Part shown: positions 16,273 through 25,399 of the stretch, piece after piece
How positions within the stretch are numbered: the first letter of the stretch is position 1
Layout: the number at the start of each line of letters is the position of its first letter
Assembly: GCF_028863665.1 (NCBI RefSeq)
Contig: NZ_JARBFX010000006.1
Location: forward strand, 1-64,000
Source of the DNA: Aquabacter sediminis
GTDB lineage: Bacteria; Pseudomonadota; Alphaproteobacteria; Rhizobiales; Xanthobacteraceae
DNA length: 64,000 bases
Direction of reading: 5' to 3'
Position numbers and translations under genes: made by a program
Notes under the pieces: model-generated
Databases searched by the model: none
Told to the model about the DNA's origin: nothing
Seen by the model: the letters and a program-made list of their open reading frames with translations, nothing else

Positions 16273-18465
16273 ATGACCCGCACCTCCGCGCGGCCGGTTT
16301 CGCGCGCCCTGAACCGTTCGGCCCTCCTGTGCGGCGCGGCGGGCGCGGCCCTGCTCCTGGCCCCGGTCGGCGCCTTCGCTCAGCAGGCCGCCGCCCCGGC
16401 GGCGGCGGCAAGCAGCGGCAACGAGATCGCGCTCGATGCGGTGACCGTCATCTCCACCTTCACGGACTTGCCCACGGTGGACACGCTGGCGGGCGTGAGC
16501 GTGCTGCGCTCCGACCAGATCGAGCAGCTTGATCCGGCGCGGGCGGCGGACCTGTTCTTCGGCATGCCGGGCGTGACCGCCATCCAGAACGGCAATTCCT
16601 CCCAGACCTCCATCAATATTCGCGGCTTGCAGGATTTCGGCCGCGTGGCGGTGTTCGTGGACGGGGCGCGGCAGAATTTCACCCAGCTCGGCCATGCCAA
16701 TGCGGCCGGCTCCTTCTTCCTGGAGCCCGCCCTCATCAGCGCGGTGGACGTCTATCGCGGCCCCTCCTCCAACCTCTACGGCACCGGAGCCATCGGCGGC
16801 GTGGTGGCCTTCCGCACCAAGGATGTGCAGGACATCCTGAAGCCCGGCCAGACCTGGGGCGTGGAGGGCACGGGCGAGATCGGCAGCAACGGCCCCATGG
16901 GCTTCGGCTCGCTCTTCGGCGCCGCGCGGCTGGGCCAGAATGTGGACCTGTTCTGGGGCGGCACCTATCGCAAGGCCAATGACTACAAGGACGGCAATGG
17001 CGACGTGGTGCCCGGCACCGCCTATGACACCTGGACCGGCATCGCCAAGGCCACCTTCCGGCCGGCGGACTATCACCAGGTGAAGCTGACCGCCATCAAC
17101 TACAATTCCACCTATACGACCAGCAACGAATACCCCACCTCCACCACCAGTCAGTATGGCACGCAGGTCATCAACCAGACCCTGACCGCCAACTACAATT
17201 ACATGAACCCCAACGACAATCTGTTTGCCTTCGACGGCAACATCTATTGGAACCGGGTGAAGGAAGACCAGGTGAAGGTGGCGGGCTCGGCCTCCACCAT
17301 CACGGGCGCGGTGGGCAATCCGCGCTCCTTCACCATCGACACCACGGGCTTCGACGCCAACAACACCTCGCGCTTCGACTTCTATGGCCTGCGCAACGCC
17401 ATCACCATCGGCGGCGACTATTTCCATGACGATGTGAACAACGTCGACAATTACGGCTTCGGCGACGGCTACAATCCCTCCGGCACGCGGGGCGTGGGCG
17501 GCGCCTTCGTGCAGTGGCAGGGCAATTATTCCACCTGGCTCGAGGCCATCGCGGCCGTGCGCTATGACAGCTACAATCTGAGCGGCGACGGCGTGACCAA
17601 TAGCGGCGACCATGTCTCGCCCAAATTCACCCTCGGCCTCACCCCCGTGCCGTGGTTTACCGTCTACGGCACCTATGCCCAGGCCTTCCGCGCCCCGGCC
17701 GTCACGGAGACGCTGGTGGCCGGCGCCCATCCGCCCGCCATTCCCATCGTGACCTGCCCGGACGGCTCGTTCGGCGTGTTCTGCTTCGTGCCGAACCCGA
17801 ACCTGGCGCCGGAGGTGGGCACCAACAAGGAAATCGGCATCAACATCAAGTATGATGATCTCTTCATGCGCGGCGACAAGATCCGCCTGAAGGCGAACGT
17901 CTATCGCAACGACGTGTCCGACTATATCGAGCTGGTGCAATACGGCACCACCCGCTACGGCACCACGGCGTATGCGCAATACCAGAACATCGCCAATGCC
18001 AAGCTCACCGGCTTCGAGCTGGAGAGCATGTATGATGCGGGCGCCTGGTTCCTGGGGGTGAACGCCACCGTCACCAATGGCGAGAACACCTCCAACGGAC
18101 AGCCGCTCTCCTCGGTGATGCCCGACAACATCGCCACCACCCTCGGCGTGCGGCTGTGGGACAACAAGCTGACCATGTCGGTGCGCTGGATGGCGGTGGC
18201 GGCGGTGACGGCGGCGGACCTGCCCACCGACGGCGTCTATGAGCCCACCCCGGCCTTCAACCTCGTCAACTTCTACCTGGGCTATACCCCCTCGCCCAAT
18301 GTGCTGGCCTCGTTCTCGGTCGAAAACCTGCTCAACGAACAGTACACTCAGTATCAGCAATTCCTGCCCAGCGCGGGCATCACGCTGAAGGGCGCCCTGA
18401 CCATCAAGTTCGGCGACGGCCAGCTCGCCTCACTCTCGCCGACAGTGGCGAGCCTCACCAAATAG
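16273..18465 (+). CDS. hmuR: TonB-dependent haem receptor
   Basis: 730 residues. A signal peptide (about 1-37, ending AFAQQ) is followed by a plug domain (INIRGLQDFGRVAVFVDGARQ, YRGPSSNLYGTGAIGG) and a 22-strand-type barrel ending in an aromatic-rich terminus. The haem-receptor signature is present: FRAP, a following His in GAHPP, and NPNLAPE. The ATG at 16273 has GGAGG 5 bp upstream. It takes haem across the outer membrane using TonB energy and delivers it to HmuT, encoded divergently. hmuQ follows 40 bp later. A DALTVISTF-like TonB-box region lies near residue 60. Confidence 0.93.
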   Translation: MTRTSARPVSRALNRSALLCGAAGAALLLAPVGAFAQQAAAPAAAASSGNEIALDAVTVISTFTDLPTVDTLAGVSVLRSDQIEQLDPARAADLFFGMPGVTAIQNGNSSQTSINIRGLQDFGRVAVFVDGARQNFTQLGHANAAGSFFLEPALISAVDVYRGPSSNLYGTGAIGGVVAFRTKDVQDILKPGQTWGVEGTGEIGSNGPMGFGSLFGAARLGQNVDLFWGGTYRKANDYKDGNGDVVPGTAYDTWTGIAKATFRPADYHQVKLTAINYNSTYTTSNEYPTSTTSQYGTQVINQTLTANYNYMNPNDNLFAFDGNIYWNRVKEDQVKVAGSASTITGAVGNPRSFTIDTTGFDANNTSRFDFYGLRNAITIGGDYFHDDVNNVDNYGFGDGYNPSGTRGVGGAFVQWQGNYSTWLEAIAAVRYDSYNLSGDGVTNSGDHVSPKFTLGLTPVPWFTVYGTYAQAFRAPAVTETLVAGAHPPAIPIVTCPDGSFGVFCFVPNPNLAPEVGTNKEIGINIKYDDLFMRGDKIRLKANVYRNDVSDYIELVQYGTTRYGTTAYAQYQNIANAKLTGFELESMYDAGAWFLGVNATVTNGENTSNGQPLSSVMPDNIATTLGVRLWDNKLTMSVRWMAVAAVTAADLPTDGVYEPTPAFNLVNFYLGYTPSPNVLASFSVENLLNEQYTQYQQFLPSAGITLKGALTIKFGDGQLASLSPTVASLTK

Positions 18466-18505
18466 AGCCCGCGCCCTCGCGGAGCTGATCGAGAAGGAGT
18501 GATCC

Positions 18506-18835
18506 ATGTATATCGCCATGAACCGTTTCAAGGTGAAGTTCGGGTCGGAAGCCGAGTTCGAGCGCGTCTGGCGCGAGCGCGACAGCTATCTGGCGACCGT
18601 CCCCGGCTTCGTCGCCTTCAACCTGCTGAAGGGCCCCCAGCGGGAGGATCACGTCCTTTATTCCTCCCACACGGAATGGCGCTCCAAGGCGGATTTCGAG
18701 GCCTGGACCAAGTCCGAAGCCTTCCGCGCCGCCCATCGCGATGCCGGCACCAACAAGGTGAACTATATCGGCCCGCCGGAATTCGAGGGGTTCGAATCCG
18801 TGCTCGCCCTGACACCCGCCGAAAGCGCCGCCTGA
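18506..18835 (+). CDS. hmuQ: Haem-degrading monooxygenase, IsdG/HmuQ type
   Basis: 109 residues of the antibiotic-biosynthesis-monooxygenase (ABM) ferredoxin-like fold. Asn6, Trp67 and His77 line up with the catalytic Asn7/Trp67/His77 triad of IsdG/IsdI haem oxygenases. The motif VPGFVAFNLLKGP is typical of the group. Bradyrhizobium HmuQ/HmuD are the closest known analogues. It opens imported haem to release iron. AAGGAG lies about 7 bp before the ATG, and the gene is co-directional with hmuR, so uptake and degradation are linked. No HmuS-type haem chaperone is present. Confidence 0.88.
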   Translation: MYIAMNRFKVKFGSEAEFERVWRERDSYLATVPGFVAFNLLKGPQREDHVLYSSHTEWRSKADFEAWTKSEAFRAAHRDAGTNKVNYIGPPEFEGFESVLALTPAESAA

Positions 18836-18860
18836 CCTCCGCGACGCTCTCCCCGGCAGA

Positions 18861-18897
18861 CCGCCCGCCTCCCCCCGGAGGCGGGCGGTTTGCGTTT
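18861..18897 (+). terminator. Terminator after hmuQ
   Basis: A perfect 12-bp stem, CCGCCCGCCTCC (18861-18872) with GGAGGCGGGCGG (18877-18888), CCCC loop, followed by TTTGCGTTT. Confidence 0.75.
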
Positions 18898-19090
18898 GCG
18901 GGCCTTGAGGCAGCGCATTGACGAGGCGGTCGGATGGGGCCATGTGGCAGGCAATAAGCGCGGAACGCCTCGGACCCCGCCCGGGACCCCGCCCGGCGCT
19001 GGTCCAAAGGCGGGTTTCGCGCGTAGCCTTCCCTGAAGGGCTTCGCCGCCGGCGCGGCGGCGGCCCGAACCGGTGAGCCCCATCCCCGCC

Positions 19091-20167
19091 ATGACTGCCT
19101 CCTCGTCCGTGTCCTCCGTCCCGCCCTCCCCCGTCGTTCCGTCCGCCTTGCCCGCCGACCATCCGAAGGTGGCGTTCGGGCGCATTGGGGTGCTGCTGGT
19201 CAATCTCGGCACGCCGGAGGCGACCGATTACTGGTCCATGCGGCGCTATCTGAAGGAGTTCCTGTGGGACCGGCGGGTGATCGAGGTCAACCGGCCGCTC
19301 TGGTGGTTCATCCTCAATGCGATCGTGCTCACCAAGCGCCCGGGGCCCAAGGGCAAGGACTATGACACCATCTGGAACAAGGAGCTGAACGAGGGTCCCC
19401 TGAAGACCATCACCCGCTCCCAGGCCCAGAAGCTGGCGGAGCGCCTCGCGGGGCTGGATTCCCGCATCGTGGTGGACTGGGCCATGCGCTATGGCAAGCC
19501 GCCCATCAAGGAGCGCATCGAGGCGCTTCAGGCGCAAGGATGCGAGCGCATCCTGCTGGTGCCGCTCTATCCGCAATATTCCGCCGCCACCACCGCCACC
19601 GTCTGCGACAAGACCTTCGACGCCTTGAAGGCCATGCGCTGGCAGCCCATCCTGCGCGTCGCCCCGCCCTGGCATGACGACCCCACTTACATTGATGCCG
19701 CCTGCACGGCACTGGAGGGGCACCTTTCCAAGCTCGACTTCGAGCCGGAGGTGATTCTGGCCTCCTTCCACGGCGTGCCGCTCTCCTATCTCCACAAGGG
19801 CGACCCCTATCACTGCCAGTGCATGAAGACCGGCCGCCTCATGCGCGAGCGCCTGGGCATGACCAAGGAGCGCTTCCGCATCACCTTCCAGTCCCGCTTC
19901 GGCACCGAGGAATGGCTCCAGCCCTATACGGACAAGACCGTGGAGGCGCTGGCCAAGAGCGGGGTGAAGCGGCTCGCCATCGTCAATCCCGGCTTCACAG
20001 CCGACTGCCTGGAGACGCTGGAGGAGATTGGCGGGGAGAACCGGGAGATCTTCGAGCACAATGGCGGCGAGAAGTTCGCGGCCATCCCCTGCCTCAACGA
20101 CACGGACGAGGGCATGCGGGTGATCGAGACCGTGGTGCGCCGCGAACTGTCCGGCTGGGTGGGCTGA
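19091..20167 (+). CDS. hemH: Ferrochelatase
   Basis: About 358 residues. Family landmarks are GVLLVNLGTPE, the active-site ASFHGVPLSYL with the iron-binding His, YHCQCMKTGRLM and the C-terminal NPGFTADCLETLEEI with the catalytic Glu. It inserts Fe2+ into protoporphyrin IX in the last step of haem synthesis, at the inner-membrane surface. The start is uncertain: ATG 19091 was chosen, GTG 19073 is in frame, and neither has a clear ribosome-binding site. The first 30 residues are Ser/Pro-rich and non-conserved. It is separated from hmuQ by a terminator, so haem synthesis and uptake are neighbours but not one operon. Confidence 0.94.
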   Translation: MTASSSVSSVPPSPVVPSALPADHPKVAFGRIGVLLVNLGTPEATDYWSMRRYLKEFLWDRRVIEVNRPLWWFILNAIVLTKRPGPKGKDYDTIWNKELNEGPLKTITRSQAQKLAERLAGLDSRIVVDWAMRYGKPPIKERIEALQAQGCERILLVPLYPQYSAATTATVCDKTFDALKAMRWQPILRVAPPWHDDPTYIDAACTALEGHLSKLDFEPEVILASFHGVPLSYLHKGDPYHCQCMKTGRLMRERLGMTKERFRITFQSRFGTEEWLQPYTDKTVEALAKSGVKRLAIVNPGFTADCLETLEEIGGENREIFEHNGGEKFAAIPCLNDTDEGMRVIETVVRRELSGWVG

Positions 20168-20210
20168 GGCCCCTCCCGTCCCGATGTGGGACAGGTCCCT
20201 GGTGGCGCAT

Positions 20211-20530
20211 AAAACGCAGCGGGAACGAAAGGCGCGCGAATCGCGGCCGGGCGGATGTTCGCCGCCCGTTCCATCCTCGGCGCGCGTCCGGACGCCTGTC
20301 CCGGTTTGAAACAGGGCACCCCCGGCCGGAAAACGCAGCGCGAACGAAGGGCGTCCGAATCACGCAAAGAGCGATGTTCCCGGCTCGTTCGATTCCCTGA
20401 GCCACTGCCGGGGTGAGGCAAGGCTGGTGTCCCACCTTGGGATGGGACGGCCGGCGGACACGAAACGCAGCGCGAACGAAGCCCGTCCGAATCGCGTGCC
20501 GTGCGCCGTTCCCGGCCTGTTCGCGGAATG
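20211..20530. repeat. Three imperfect copies of an intergenic repeat
   Basis: A unit starting AAACGCAGCG(C/G)GAACGAA and continuing with CGTCCGAATC and TTCCCGGC-TGTTCG begins at 20211, 20330 and 20463, so the periods are 119 and about 132 bp. The copies differ mainly in the linkers. Open frames across the region on either strand simply translate the repeat and are not believable genes. Confidence 0.75.
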
Positions 20531-20554
20531 CAGCGCCCATCCCGTGAAGCTCTG

Positions 20555-20584
20555 GCCTTCTCGCACGCCCTTGTGCGAGAAGGC
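20555..20584. repeat. Perfect 12-bp hairpin upstream of the thioesterase gene
   Basis: GCCTTCTCGCAC (20555-20566) and GTGCGAGAAGGC (20573-20584) around a 6-nt loop, ending 27 bp before the ATG at 20612. It would lie in the mRNA leader. There is no T-run. Confidence 0.7.
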
Positions 20585-20611
20585 GCAGATGTCTTCCACG
20601 CAGGGCCTGTC

Positions 20612-21067
20612 ATGAGCGCTTCTTCCGCCACCGAACGCGAACGCCCCGGCTCCCAGGGCGACTATGCCCATATCCTGCCCATCACCACCCGGTGGGCCGA
20701 CATGGACATCTATGGCCACGTCAACAACGTGGTCTTTTATTCCTATTTCGACACGGTGGTGAACGAATATCTGATGGCGCAGGGCGTGCTCGATCCCGAG
20801 CAGAGCCCGGTGATCGGCCTGGTGGTGGAAACCCGCTGCGCCTATTTCCGCTCGCTCACCTTCCCGGCGCCGGTGCGGGCGGGCCTGCGGGTAGCGCGGC
20901 TCGGCTCCAGCTCCGTGCGCTATGAGATCGGCATCTTCCAGGGCGCGGACGAGAGCGCCTGCGCCCAGGGCCATTTCGTCCATGTCTATGTGGACCGCCA
21001 CACCCGCCGCCCGGTCTCCCTGCCGGAGCCGCTGCGCGCGGCGCTGCTGCCGCTGGTGAGGGGCTGA
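20612..21067 (+). CDS. 4-hydroxybenzoyl-CoA-thioesterase-like acyl-CoA thioesterase (hot-dog fold)
   Basis: 151 residues. The 4HBT motif TRWADMDIYGHVNNVVFYSYFD carries the catalytic Asp, followed by the Ala/Phe-rich helix and strands ETRCAYFRSLTFPAPVRAGLRV. It hydrolyses acyl-CoA thioesters in the cytoplasm; the substrate cannot be read. The ATG at 20612 starts the conserved region, while the longer open frame upstream passes through the repeats and hairpin. The gene is flanked by hemH and mutT without functional linkage. Confidence 0.85.
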   Translation: MSASSATERERPGSQGDYAHILPITTRWADMDIYGHVNNVVFYSYFDTVVNEYLMAQGVLDPEQSPVIGLVVETRCAYFRSLTFPAPVRAGLRVARLGSSSVRYEIGIFQGADESACAQGHFVHVYVDRHTRRPVSLPEPLRAALLPLVRG

Positions 21068-21094
21068 AAGCGCGCGGGGCTGCGCCCCCCGGCC

Positions 21095-21499
21095 TTACGG
21101 CCCAAGCAGGTCGATCAGCGGGGGAATGAGGGGCTCGTCGGCGGGCGGCATGGCCAGGTCCCGCAGCTTGCCGGCGCGCACCCATTTGAGCGTCGTGTGC
21201 TCGCGCGCTTCCACGCGGCCCTCCCACCGCCGACAGATCCAAAGCGGCATCAGGAGGTGGAAGGTCTCATAGGCATGGCTGGCGAAGGTGAGCGGCGCGA
21301 GGCAGGCTTCCTTCACCTGAATGCCCAGTTCCTCGTCCAGTTCGCGGATGAGCGTCTCCTCCGGCCGCTCGCCCGGCTCCATCTTGCCGCCGGGAAATTC
21401 CCACAGGCCCGCCAGCGCCTTGCCTTCCGGCCGCTGGGCCACCAGGACGCGGTTGTCCGCGTCCACCAGCGCGCAGGCCACAACGAGCGTCAGCTTCAT
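21095..21499 (-). CDS. mutT: Nudix hydrolase MutT (8-oxo-dGTP diphosphatase)
   Basis: 134 residues. A complete Nudix box runs from [21 protein letters not shown] to LGI at about residues 37-59. The N-terminus ([34 protein letters not shown]) is that of bacterial MutT. It removes oxidised dGTP from the nucleotide pool. It overlaps the argJ stop by 4 bp (ATGA) and is therefore translationally coupled to argJ, an arrangement I remember from other Rhizobiales. Confidence 0.9.
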   Translation of the reverse strand: MKLTLVVACALVDADNRVLVAQRPEGKALAGLWEFPGGKMEPGERPEETLIRELDEELGIQVKEACLAPLTFASHAYETFHLLMPLWICRRWEGRVEAREHTTLKWVRAGKLRDLAMPPADEPLIPPLIDLLGP

Positions 21500-22737
21500 G
21501 ACCGGTAGTCGCCGTTGATGGCCACATATTCCTTGGTCAGGTCGCAGGTGAGCACCGTGTCCTTGCCCTTGCCGAGGCCGATATCCACGGTGACGTCGAT
21601 CACGTCGCCGGTCATGTACTGAGACACCACGCCCTCGTCATAGGAGGGGTCGCGCATGCCCTCGGCGGCGACGCGGATGTCGCCGAACCAGATGGAGAGG
21701 CGATCGCGGTCCGCCGGCTCGCCAGCCTTGCCCACCGCCATCACCACGCGGCCCCAATTGGCGTCCTCGCCGGCCACCGCCGTCTTCACCAGCGGCGAAT
21801 TGGCGATGGACATACCGATGCGGCGGGCGGACTTCTTGGAGACCGCGCCCTTCACATGCACGCGCACCAGCTTGCGGGCGCCTTCGCCATCGCGGGCCAC
21901 CTGCTCGGCCAGATCCCCCAGCACCCGCTGGAGTTCCTTGCGGAAGGGGCCGACGCGCGGATCGTCCAGGCTCTTGATGGTGGCAACGCCCCGATCCTTG
22001 GCGACGCCGGTGGCGAACAGCAGCAGCGTGTCGGAGGTGGAGGTGTCGCTGTCGATGGTGATGGCGTTGAAGGAGTTCACCACGCCCTTGGAAAGCAGCG
22101 CCTGGAGCACGTCGGTGGCGATGGGGGCGTCGGTGAAGACGAAGGAGAGCATGGTCGCCATGTCCGGCGCGATCATGCCGGCGCCCTTGGCGATGCCGGT
22201 GATGACCACGTCCGTCTCGCCCATGGGCACGGTGGCGGTGGACACTTTCGGGAAGGTGTCGGTGGTCATGATGGCGCGGGCGGCATCGATCCACGGGCCG
22301 GGCGCCAGGCGCTGGGCGGTCTCGTCCAAAGCGCCGCGGAACTTGGTGGCGTCCAGCGGCTCGCCGATGACGCCGGTGGAGGCGAGCAGCACCTCGGAGG
22401 GCTTGCAGCCCAGCACGGCAGACGCCACCTCGGCGGTCAGTGCGGTGGATTCGCGGCCCTTGAGGCCGGTAAAGGCGTTGGCATTGCCGGAATTGACCAC
22501 CAGCGCCCGCGCCTTTCCCTTCTTGAGCACGGTGCGGCACCACTCCACCGGGGCGGAGGGGCACAAGGAGCGCGTGGTCACGCCCGCCACCGTCGTGCCG
22601 CGCACGAAGGAGGCCATCAGCACATCGGTGCGGCCCTTGTAGCGGATGCCGGCTTCGGCGGTCGCAAAGGTCACGCCCGGCACGGGCGGCGCTTCCACCA
22701 GGACCTTGGGTGCGAGGGGAGAGACGGACGCGGACAT
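21496..22737 (-). CDS. argJ: Bifunctional glutamate N-acetyltransferase / amino-acid acetyltransferase
   Basis: 413 residues. The self-cleavage site [14 protein letters not shown] is present with Thr195 as the predicted N-terminal nucleophile of the beta chain. Other conserved stretches are [24 protein letters not shown] and [17 protein letters not shown]. It recycles the acetyl group from N-acetylornithine to glutamate in arginine synthesis. The start at 22737 ([10 protein letters not shown]) was preferred to an open frame reaching 22938, whose extra 67 residues look non-coding. Confidence 0.95.
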   Translation of the reverse strand: MSASVSPLAPKVLVEAPPVPGVTFATAEAGIRYKGRTDVLMASFVRGTTVAGVTTRSLCPSAPVEWCRTVLKKGKARALVVNSGNANAFTGLKGRESTALTAEVASAVLGCKPSEVLLASTGVIGEPLDATKFRGALDETAQRLAPGPWIDAARAIMTTDTFPKVSTATVPMGETDVVITGIAKGAGMIAPDMATMLSFVFTDAPIATDVLQALLSKGVVNSFNAITIDSDTSTSDTLLLFATGVAKDRGVATIKSLDDPRVGPFRKELQRVLGDLAEQVARDGEGARKLVRVHVKGAVSKKSARRIGMSIANSPLVKTAVAGEDANWGRVVMAVGKAGEPADRDRLSIWFGDIRVAAEGMRDPSYDEGVVSQYMTGDVIDVTVDIGLGKGKDTVLTCDLTKEYVAINGDYRS

Positions 22738-22917
22738 GGGAGCCCCCGGGGCAAAGGTCGCCGCACAATCGGCGCTGTGGGTGTGCCGCACCTCGCCGGC
22801 CAAGGCAAGGGGCGTCATGGGACGAGGCGCGGGTGACAGCGCAGCTCCCCTGGGGCCTTCCTGCGCAAGGAAAGCCGGCAAAGCCGGACCGGCGGAACCC
22901 CTTGGACAGAAGCAATG

Positions 22918-22949
22918 AAAAAGGGCCCCGCCGGACACCGGCGAGGCCC
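22918..22949 (-). terminator. Terminator of ppiC
   Basis: On the minus strand a 12-bp stem (GGGCCTCGCCGG with CCGGCGGGGCCC, one G-U pair) and a 3-nt loop are followed by five T, about 50 bp after the ppiC stop. Confidence 0.8.
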
Positions 22950-22999
22950 TTCACACCCTTCAGGCGGCGAGAGATGGCGGCCGGCGCGGCCGCCGACCC

Positions 23000-23974
23000 T
23001 CAGTTCTTCGGCGCGGCCGGGGTCGCGGGCGCCGCAGGAGCGGCAGGGGCCGCGGGCGCGGCCGGGGCGGCAGCGGCGGTCTTCTCCACCTTGGCGTCGT
23101 TGCGCAGCTTGGTGACGAGCTCGGTCTGCGCCTTGCGCACAAGATACTGGTCGATCTGGTCCTGCACCTGGTCATAGGTGGGGACGGGCTTCTGCCGCTT
23201 ATCCTCGACCTTGATGATGTGGTAGCCGAACTGGGTCTTCACCACGTCCGAGACCTGGCCCTTGTCGAGCTTGAAGGCCGCATCGGCGAATTCCGGGACC
23301 ATCTGTTCCTTGGTGAAGTAGCCGAGATCGCCACCATCCTCGGCGCTGTCCTTGGAATTTTCCTTGGCGAGGGTGGCAAAATCGGCGCCGGCCTTGGCCT
23401 TGGCGTCGATTTCCTTGGCCTTCGCCTCGTTGTCCACCAGGATGTGGCGGGCGCGCACTTCCATCTCGGGCTTGGTGGACTTCACGAACTCCTCATAGGT
23501 GGCCTTCTTGGCCTCCTCGGTGACGGCCTTCTTGGCCTCGGCGTTCAGCAGCGCCTCCATGAGCGCCTTGGTGCGCGCATAGTTCATGCGCTGCTTGAAT
23601 TCCGCGCTCTGGTCCAGCTTCTGCGCCTCGGCGGCCTGGGCCAGCACCGTCATGTCGGTGAGGAAGGAGATCACATATTCACGCCGCTGGGCGGGCTGCA
23701 CCTGGGGCAGGCCGGGGCCGATGTCTTCCTCGGCCAGGGCCACCTCGCTGGCGCGGATGGGCGTGCCGTTCACCGTGACGACCACGGGATCGGCATCGGC
23801 TTGCGCGGCGGAAGCGGGAGCAGCGGGTGCGGGAGCAGCAGGAGCAGCTTGGGCAGGCGCAGCCTGGGCGGGCGCAGCCGCCTTGGGGGCCGCCGGGGCC
23901 TGAGCCAGCGCTTCACCGCCGAGAGCCAGAGCCGAGAGAGCCACCGCCAGGACTGCGGTGTGGGCGGGACGCAT
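23000..23974 (-). CDS. Periplasmic PpiC/parvulin-type peptidyl-prolyl isomerase
   Basis: About 324 residues. A signal peptide (ending near ALAQA) and a long Ala/Pro linker (to about residue 60) are followed by a SurA_N/PrsA-like helical part (VTVNGTPIRASEVALAEEDIG). The parvulin domain comes next (ARHILVDNEAKAKEI, FATLAKENSKDSAEDGGDLGYFTKEQMVPEF, VKTQFGYHIIKVEDKR). The last ~25 residues are an Ala-Pro repeat. It probably assists folding of outer-membrane or periplasmic proteins. Tandem ATG codons at 23977 and 23974 are both possible; the second has AAGGA at better spacing. A frame extension to 24010 is unlikely. Confidence 0.9.
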   Translation of the reverse strand: MRPAHTAVLAVALSALALGGEALAQAPAAPKAAAPAQAAPAQAAPAAPAPAAPASAAQADADPVVVTVNGTPIRASEVALAEEDIGPGLPQVQPAQRREYVISFLTDMTVLAQAAEAQKLDQSAEFKQRMNYARTKALMEALLNAEAKKAVTEEAKKATYEEFVKSTKPEMEVRARHILVDNEAKAKEIDAKAKAGADFATLAKENSKDSAEDGGDLGYFTKEQMVPEFADAAFKLDKGQVSDVVKTQFGYHIIKVEDKRQKPVPTYDQVQDQIDQYLVRKAQTELVTKLRNDAKVEKTAAAAPAAPAAPAAPAAPATPAAPKN

Positions 23975-24392
23975 CATATCCTTTATCCTCAACCTTTCGA
24001 AGGCGCCCACCAGGAGGTGGGGCGGGCCTGGGCTGGCCGGAAGCGGGGGCTCGACAGTCCGTCGGGACCGTGTGCCCCTTCAGGCGCGCGCACCCTCGCT
24101 CAGCTTTCCACCGGACACAAGGGGACAGTGAGGTGTCCCCGTGGCCAACCCGCGGTGGCTTCGCGGCAAAGGTGGGGCAAGGGAACGCAAGGGAAGGGCA
24201 AGGGACAGCCGGTGCCTTGCGCACCTTGCGGGAGAGCGGCGAAGATTAGACCGGAGAATCCTCCCCCGGGGCCTTCCGCTTCGGTCCGCGAGCCTGTATA
24301 AGGCGCGCCTCCTATCGAGAAGACTGGTTTCGCTCGCCTGCGCGAACCTACGCGGCAGGAACACTGGCTTACGACGTTTCCGGAGTTTGGAC

Positions 24393-24578
24393 ATGGCCGT
24401 CCCGAAGAGAAAGACCTCCCCGTCCCGTCGCGGCATGCGCCGCTCGGCTGACGCCCTGAAGCAGCCCACCTATGTGGAAGACAAGGATTCCGGCGAGCTG
24501 CGCCGCCCCCACCACCTGGACCTGAAGACCGGCATGTATCGCGGTCGCCAGATCCTGAAGCCCAAGGTGGAAGCCTGA
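24393..24578 (+). CDS. rpmF: 50S ribosomal protein L32
   Basis: 61 residues, very basic. The opening [18 protein letters not shown] and [16 protein letters not shown] are diagnostic of the alphaproteobacterial L32, which lacks the zinc Cys motif. The upstream gap from ppiC (about 400 bp) is shared divergently; a TATAAG at about 24296-24301 could be part of the promoter, but no good -35 is visible. The frame is open upstream only by chance. Confidence 0.96.
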   Translation: MAVPKRKTSPSRRGMRRSADALKQPTYVEDKDSGELRRPHHLDLKTGMYRGRQILKPKVEA

Positions 24579-24876
24579 TCGCTTCACACACGGCGCGGCA
24601 CATGCCGCGCCGGCGGGTCGGCGCGCCGCATCGCGGCGCGTGATTGGGGGAGAGGCGCTTGCCGGAGGACCTTCGGGCAACCGGCCTCGCGCATCCATCC
24701 GGATCAGCGCCAATCGCTTGATCCATTTGCGGTTTGTCCCGGCTTCCCACAGGGAGCGATGACAGGGGGCCGCGAATATGCCACCCATCCCGACGTGACT
24801 TTTCGCCTGTGAGGCGCATCCGAGCCGATCGGATCGCTCCTGCGCGCGCAGGTCGCGACGGATGAGAGGAATGTGC

Positions 24877-25281
24877 ATGCTCACGCCCATCCCGCTGCTG
24901 ATCGTACCGCTGGCCGTCTACAACATCTTCGTCTTCCTCACCCCCGGCCTCGACTGGCACGCCATCCTGGCGACCGTGCCCATGATGTCCGGGGCGAGCT
25001 GGACCATCTCCATCGCCGATGTCTTCCTCGGCTTCACCCTGCTGATCCTGCTGGTGGAAGTGCTGAAGGCGACGCGCGTGTCCTCGCGCAACATCTTCGA
25101 CCATATCCTGTCCGTGCTGCTGTTCGCCGTCGCGGTGGGCGAATTCCTGCTGGTGGCGCAGGCCGGCACCTCGGTCTTCGCGCTGATGGGCCTGGTCATG
25201 CTGTTCGACGTGATCGCCGGCTTCTGGATTTCGGTCCGGGTGGCGCAGCGCGACGTGGCGCTGGATTCCCGCCTGGACTGA
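24877..25281 (+). CDS. Conserved four-helix inner-membrane protein of unknown function
   Basis: 134 residues with four hydrophobic segments, at about residues 3-22, 37-58, 68-90 and 95-118, and a short charged C-terminal tail. The pattern (PIPLLIVPLAVYNIFVFL ... SWTISIADVFLGFTLLILLVEVLKATR) recalls a small uncharacterised rhizobial membrane family, but I cannot name a function. ATG 24877 was chosen because GAGAGGA lies 6 bp upstream; ATGs at 24862 and 24871 are in frame. About 300 bp before it hold a GC-rich 8-bp hairpin (near 24621-24640) and no gene. Confidence 0.65.
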   Translation: MLTPIPLLIVPLAVYNIFVFLTPGLDWHAILATVPMMSGASWTISIADVFLGFTLLILLVEVLKATRVSSRNIFDHILSVLLFAVAVGEFLLVAQAGTSVFALMGLVMLFDVIAGFWISVRVAQRDVALDSRLD

Positions 25282-25399
25282 AACTACGCGCGTGCAGCCA
25301 TAAGGCAGCAACAATCCGGTTTGCAATGAAGCCAGCCGCCGCTCATCTTAGGCGCGACGGCACAGCTTTGGTGTGCGCCCGGCAATCGGGCGGCGCGGG

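Noticed and set aside
18455..20059. 534-codon open frame antisense to hmuQ and hemH
   Set aside because: It overlaps two well-supported genes and a perfect terminator hairpin, and its translation shows no recognisable domain.
20094..20631. Open frames on the minus strand across the 20.2-20.6 kb repeats
   Set aside because: The translations only repeat the DNA unit (for example RDSDGLRSRCV-like blocks) and lack RBSs. Treated as repeat DNA.
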